5,627 nt of DNA from an uncultured Eubacteriales bacterium (lineage in GTDB: Bacteria > Bacillota > Clostridia > Lachnospirales > Lachnospiraceae): positions 1 to 5,627 of the forward strand of contig CACYBV010000092.1 of the NCBI GenBank assembly GCA_902772745.1. Direction: 5' to 3'. Of the stretch, positions 3,277-5,627 are shown in pieces. Each line of letters begins with the position of its first letter. Within the stretch, counting starts at the first letter, position 1. The translations under genes were made by a program, and so were the position numbers. The notes under the pieces were generated by a model, which saw nothing but the letters and a program-made list of their open reading frames with translations, had not been told where the DNA came from and did no database searches.

Positions 3277-5627
3277 ATGATAAATAAGAAACCGAAAATC
3301 CGGCGCGTGCTGTTGCTGCCCGTGGCTTTGCTGATTATTTTGGCGCTTTCTGTATCGGTTTTTGCTGAACGGACAAAGACAATGAGCCGCGAAGAGGCGG
3401 ATAAACTGACCGGAAACAAATGGATGTCCGGTATCGCAGATGATACGGATATCTCCGAACTGACGATCCCGGGGACGAAAAATTCGGCAATGGAGAATGT
3501 TTCCGGCGCTTATTGGGATGAGACGGCCGCGGAGAGCGCGGCGCCGTACAAAGGGCCGGAGAGAAGCGTGGAAGATCAGCTTAATACGGACGGCGTGCGG
3601 ATTCTTGAAATCGGACTGAGCTCCGAAAACTGGATTGCGAAAAATGAGGCTGATCCGGAAGGCGAATCGAAAGAAAATGCGGATGACGTGGAATCGCTGT
3701 ATATCTGCGACAGCGTGGAGACGGATGAAGCGTCGTACCTGTATTATGCCAGGTCCGAAGACGACGGGCTGCTGACTTTTGAAAGTTTCATTACGGATCA
3801 TGTCGTAAAATTTCTGGAAGAAAACGTCGACGAAACCGTGATCCTTCTGCTGCGGCCTGCGGGACCGGATCAGGAGGAGACTGCGAGCAGACTGAATACG
3901 TATCTGACGGATCATCTTGCAAAGCAGGCTAATACAAACACTGAAAGTTCAATCCTTTATACAGAGAACAAAGCTAATCAGTATACAAAATTTCCTGTAC
4001 TTTCCGACTGCCGCGGCAAAATCGTCATCCTTTCCGAATTTACCGACAAAACGGGAAAGAATGCCCTGTCCTACGGAATGCTTGCTGATCCTGAGAAGGA
4101 CGATCCCTTCGGAAAAGATGATTCAGGCTGGGTGCTCCTTGACGCGGCGGATTCGGGAGATGACGATTCTGCGGAAAAGATATCGGCAGGAGAACTCTGG
4201 CTGTCGAACTTCCCTGTCTGCTATGAAGTTCAGCTTGTGACCGGGATCGGTTCGCAGATACTGCTGCAGTCGGTGCCCCATGGGGAGCCGGTTTCGAAAC
4301 CCGAGGACCCCGTCAGGGAGAATTTTACCTTCGACGGATGGTATACGGACGAGAGCTATGGAACCGCCTGGAATTTCGACGATCCGGTTACGGACAACAT
4401 GACGCTTTACGCGAAGTGGCTGAAAAACTGTGTCGTAAAGTTCAACCTGAATTATTCGCTTAATGAGTTCAGCCGTCAGGTGAAGCCGGGAGAGCCCGTT
4501 GCGGAACCGGAAGTGCCGCAGCGCGACGGCTTCACTTTTGATAAATGGTATTCGGATTACAGCTGCACGAAAGAGTATGATTTCAGCACGCCTGTGACGG
4601 AAGATATTGAACTCTTTGCCACATGGACCTGCACGCTGTCTTTCGAATCCAACGGCGGAACGGAAGTTCCTGCGCAGGAAATAAGGACAGGAACGGCTCC
4701 GACCCAGCCTTCGGAACCGAAAAAGGACGGGCTGACTTTTGCCGGCTGGTATACGGATTCCTCCCTGACCCAACCCTTCAGCTTTACAAATAAACTGTAT
4801 AAGGCAACGAAGGTTTATGCGAGATGGACTGCGCTTGTTACTTTCGCGGCAAACGGCGGCACCGGAGCCATGCGTTCGGTACCTGTCAATGAAGGAACGA
4901 TGTATTCCCTTCCGCCGTGCGGCTTCACACCGCCCAGAGGATCCACATTCGACGCCTGGGACCTCGGCCCTGTCGGCACAAGGATTACGGTTACGGGACC
5001 TCTGTCCGTGGAAGCACAGTGGAAAGACAACAGCAGTTCCTCGTATGCCTACACCGGAAACTACAATGTCACTTTCTATACAAACGGCGGATCCACAATT
5101 CCTTCACAGTCGATTCCTTACGGTATGACGGCAACAAGGCCTGCGGATCCGGTAAGACAGGGATATGAGTTTGAAAACTGGTATAAGGACGCTCAGTTCA
5201 CGAAGATATATGATTTCCGTGAGCCGGTGATAAACAGCCTGACTCTTTTCGCAAAATGGGTATCCAGTGAGCAGTTTACGATCAGTTTTGACCCGAACGG
5301 CGGCTCCGGCGACATGGCAAGCATTCGTGTGGAACGCGGGGCGAATTACTTCCTTCCCGCCTGCAATTTTACCCCGCCGCAGGGTAAATCCTTCATTCGC
5401 TGGAATTACGGAGCTGCCGGAGAGGAAATGACCGTCAACTCGGATATGATCCTGATCGCCCAGTGGGGCGAGGTTCAGCAGGAAACGCAGACGGTGATTT
5501 ACCGGTATACAATACATTTCGATACAAAAGGCGGCTCGGAAATAGAAGACCAGATCGTGGAAACGGGCAACCGGGCAATCCGTCCGGAGAATCCGACACG
5601 GCGCAGCTTCATTTTTGATGGCTGGTA
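3277..5627 (+). CDS. Secreted PI-PLC-like pseudoenzyme with InlB-type repeats, 3' end cut
   Basis: This frame is open for 783 codons and leaves the window. Residues 1-30 are a Sec signal peptide (KKPKIRR, then a hydrophobic core, likely cleavage after VFA). Residues about 49-290 follow bacterial phosphatidylinositol-specific phospholipase C (X domain): WMSGIADDTDISELTIPGT (49-67), DQLNTDGVRILEIGL (to 114), LYIC (141-144), FESFITDHVVKFLEENVDET (168-187), CRGKIVIL (245-252) and GWVLLD (284-289). Against Bacillus cereus PI-PLC the catalytic IPGTHD is IPGTKN (Lys68, Asn69), the substrate arginine of DIR is Gly113 (EIG), and the second histidine (HG) is Asp145, so catalysis is not expected. From about residue 315 come six full InlB/Flg_new repeats and part of a seventh, as in Gram-positive surface proteins. 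The start at 3277 has GGGGGA eight bases upstream; in-frame ATG 3268 abuts that motif. Any wall anchor lies beyond the edge. The role is inferred: binding or adhesion at the cell surface rather than lipid hydrolysis. Confidence 0.85.
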   Translation, partial: MINKKPKIRRVLLLPVALLIILALSVSVFAERTKTMSREEADKLTGNKWMSGIADDTDISELTIPGTKNSAMENVSGAYWDETAAESAAPYKGPERSVEDQLNTDGVRILEIGLSSENWIAKNEADPEGESKENADDVESLYICDSVETDEASYLYYARSEDDGLLTFESFITDHVVKFLEENVDETVILLLRPAGPDQEETASRLNTYLTDHLAKQANTNTESSILYTENKANQYTKFPVLSDCRGKIVILSEFTDKTGKNALSYGMLADPEKDDPFGKDDSGWVLLDAADSGDDDSAEKISAGELWLSNFPVCYEVQLVTGIGSQILLQSVPHGEPVSKPEDPVRENFTFDGWYTDESYGTAWNFDDPVTDNMTLYAKWLKNCVVKFNLNYSLNEFSRQVKPGEPVAEPEVPQRDGFTFDKWYSDYSCTKEYDFSTPVTEDIELFATWTCTLSFESNGGTEVPAQEIRTGTAPTQPSEPKKDGLTFAGWYTDSSLTQPFSFTNKLYKATKVYARWTALVTFAANGGTGAMRSVPVNEGTMYSLPPCGFTPPRGSTFDAWDLGPVGTRITVTGPLSVEAQWKDNSSSSYAYTGNYNVTFYTNGGSTIPSQSIPYGMTATRPADPVRQGYEFENWYKDAQFTKIYDFREPVINSLTLFAKWVSSEQFTISFDPNGGSGDMASIRVERGANYFLPACNFTPPQGKSFIRWNYGAAGEEMTVNSDMILIAQWGEVQQETQTVIYRYTIHFDTKGGSEIEDQIVETGNRAIRPENPTRRSFIFDGW
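4219..5627 (+). repeat. Seven InlB-type (Flg_new) repeats in two alternating kinds
   Basis: Approximate repeat limits in protein residues are 315-381, 385-450, 452-517, 519-582, 596-661, 667-730 and 744 to the edge, each ending in a [AL]-x-W strand such as YAKW, FATW, YARW, EAQW, FAKW or IAQW. Repeats 1, 2, 3, 5 and 7 are the usual type, with a P-x-x-P linker followed by F-x-x-WY-x-D and a P-V turn. Repeats 4 and 6 are a distinct type: NGG-x-G-x-M, then LP-x-C-x-FTPP-x-G-x-x-F-x-x-W, lacking the WY-x-D segment. A short linker (KDNSSSSYAYTG) precedes repeat 5 and another (GEVQQETQTVIYR) precedes repeat 7. At DNA level the copies are diverged, so they are old or under selection to differ. Confidence 0.85.

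Noticed and set aside
3268..3279. Alternative in-frame start at 3268 for the long protein
   Set aside because: Its ATG directly touches the GGGGG run, leaving no spacer; ATG 3277 has an eight-base spacer from the same run.
3232..3915. Long minus-strand open frame of 227 codons
   Set aside because: It lies opposite the PI-PLC-like domain, is arginine- and phenylalanine-rich as antisense frames usually are, and has no family motif; the plus frame has signal peptide, promoter and domain signatures.
3917..4240. Plus-strand frame of 107 codons in another phase
   Set aside because: Wholly inside the long open frame, with no start signal or recognisable domain; no sign of a frameshift in the host gene.
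4123..4773. Minus-strand frame of 216 codons
   Set aside because: Antisense to the InlB repeats, with skewed arginine-rich composition and no ribosome-binding site I could credit.
5104..5517. Minus-strand frame of 137 codons
   Set aside because: Antisense shadow of repeats 5 to 7.

Overview
The window looks like chromosomal DNA of a moderately GC-rich Bacillota (Firmicutes), most likely an anaerobic Clostridia such as a Lachnospiraceae-like gut organism. The reasons are purine-rich AGGAGG-type ribosome-binding sites, lipobox lipoproteins, a rubredoxin-first ('reverse') rubrerythrin, a VanZ-family protein, and a very large secreted protein built from InlB/Listeria-Bacteroides (Flg_new) repeats. 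The taxonomic placement is inference from gene content. No RNA gene, insertion sequence, CRISPR array or replication origin was seen.

Region 1 (1-1451): the 3' part of rfbD/rmlD, the last enzyme of dTDP-L-rhamnose synthesis, runs in from the left edge. It overlaps by 4 bases (ATGA) with a small VanZ-family membrane protein. Region 2 (1452-2856): a reverse rubrerythrin for peroxide/oxygen defence is followed after 35 bases by a small lipoprotein and then a paralogous small lipoprotein. The two lipoproteins look like a tandem duplication that carried its ribosome-binding site with it.

Region 3 (2857-3276) is a 420-base stretch with no plus-strand gene, but it is not empty. It holds a strong, probably bidirectional terminator hairpin and a 20-codon minus-strand ORF. 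That ORF has a near-ideal ribosome-binding site and its own extended -10 promoter, and it encodes a signal-peptide-like hydrophobic peptide. There is also a pair of imperfect direct repeats lying between, and touching, two divergent promoters.

Region 4 (3277-5627, running off the right edge): one long open frame of at least 783 codons. It encodes a signal peptide, then a domain that follows the bacterial phosphatidylinositol-specific phospholipase C (PI-PLC X) fold signature by signature but lacks both catalytic histidines and the substrate-binding arginine, then seven InlB-type repeats of two alternating kinds (the seventh cut by the window edge). It reads as an exported pseudo-phospholipase adhesin or scaffold. 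It is the most unusual object in the window, together with the divergently transcribed mini-peptide that shares its regulatory region.
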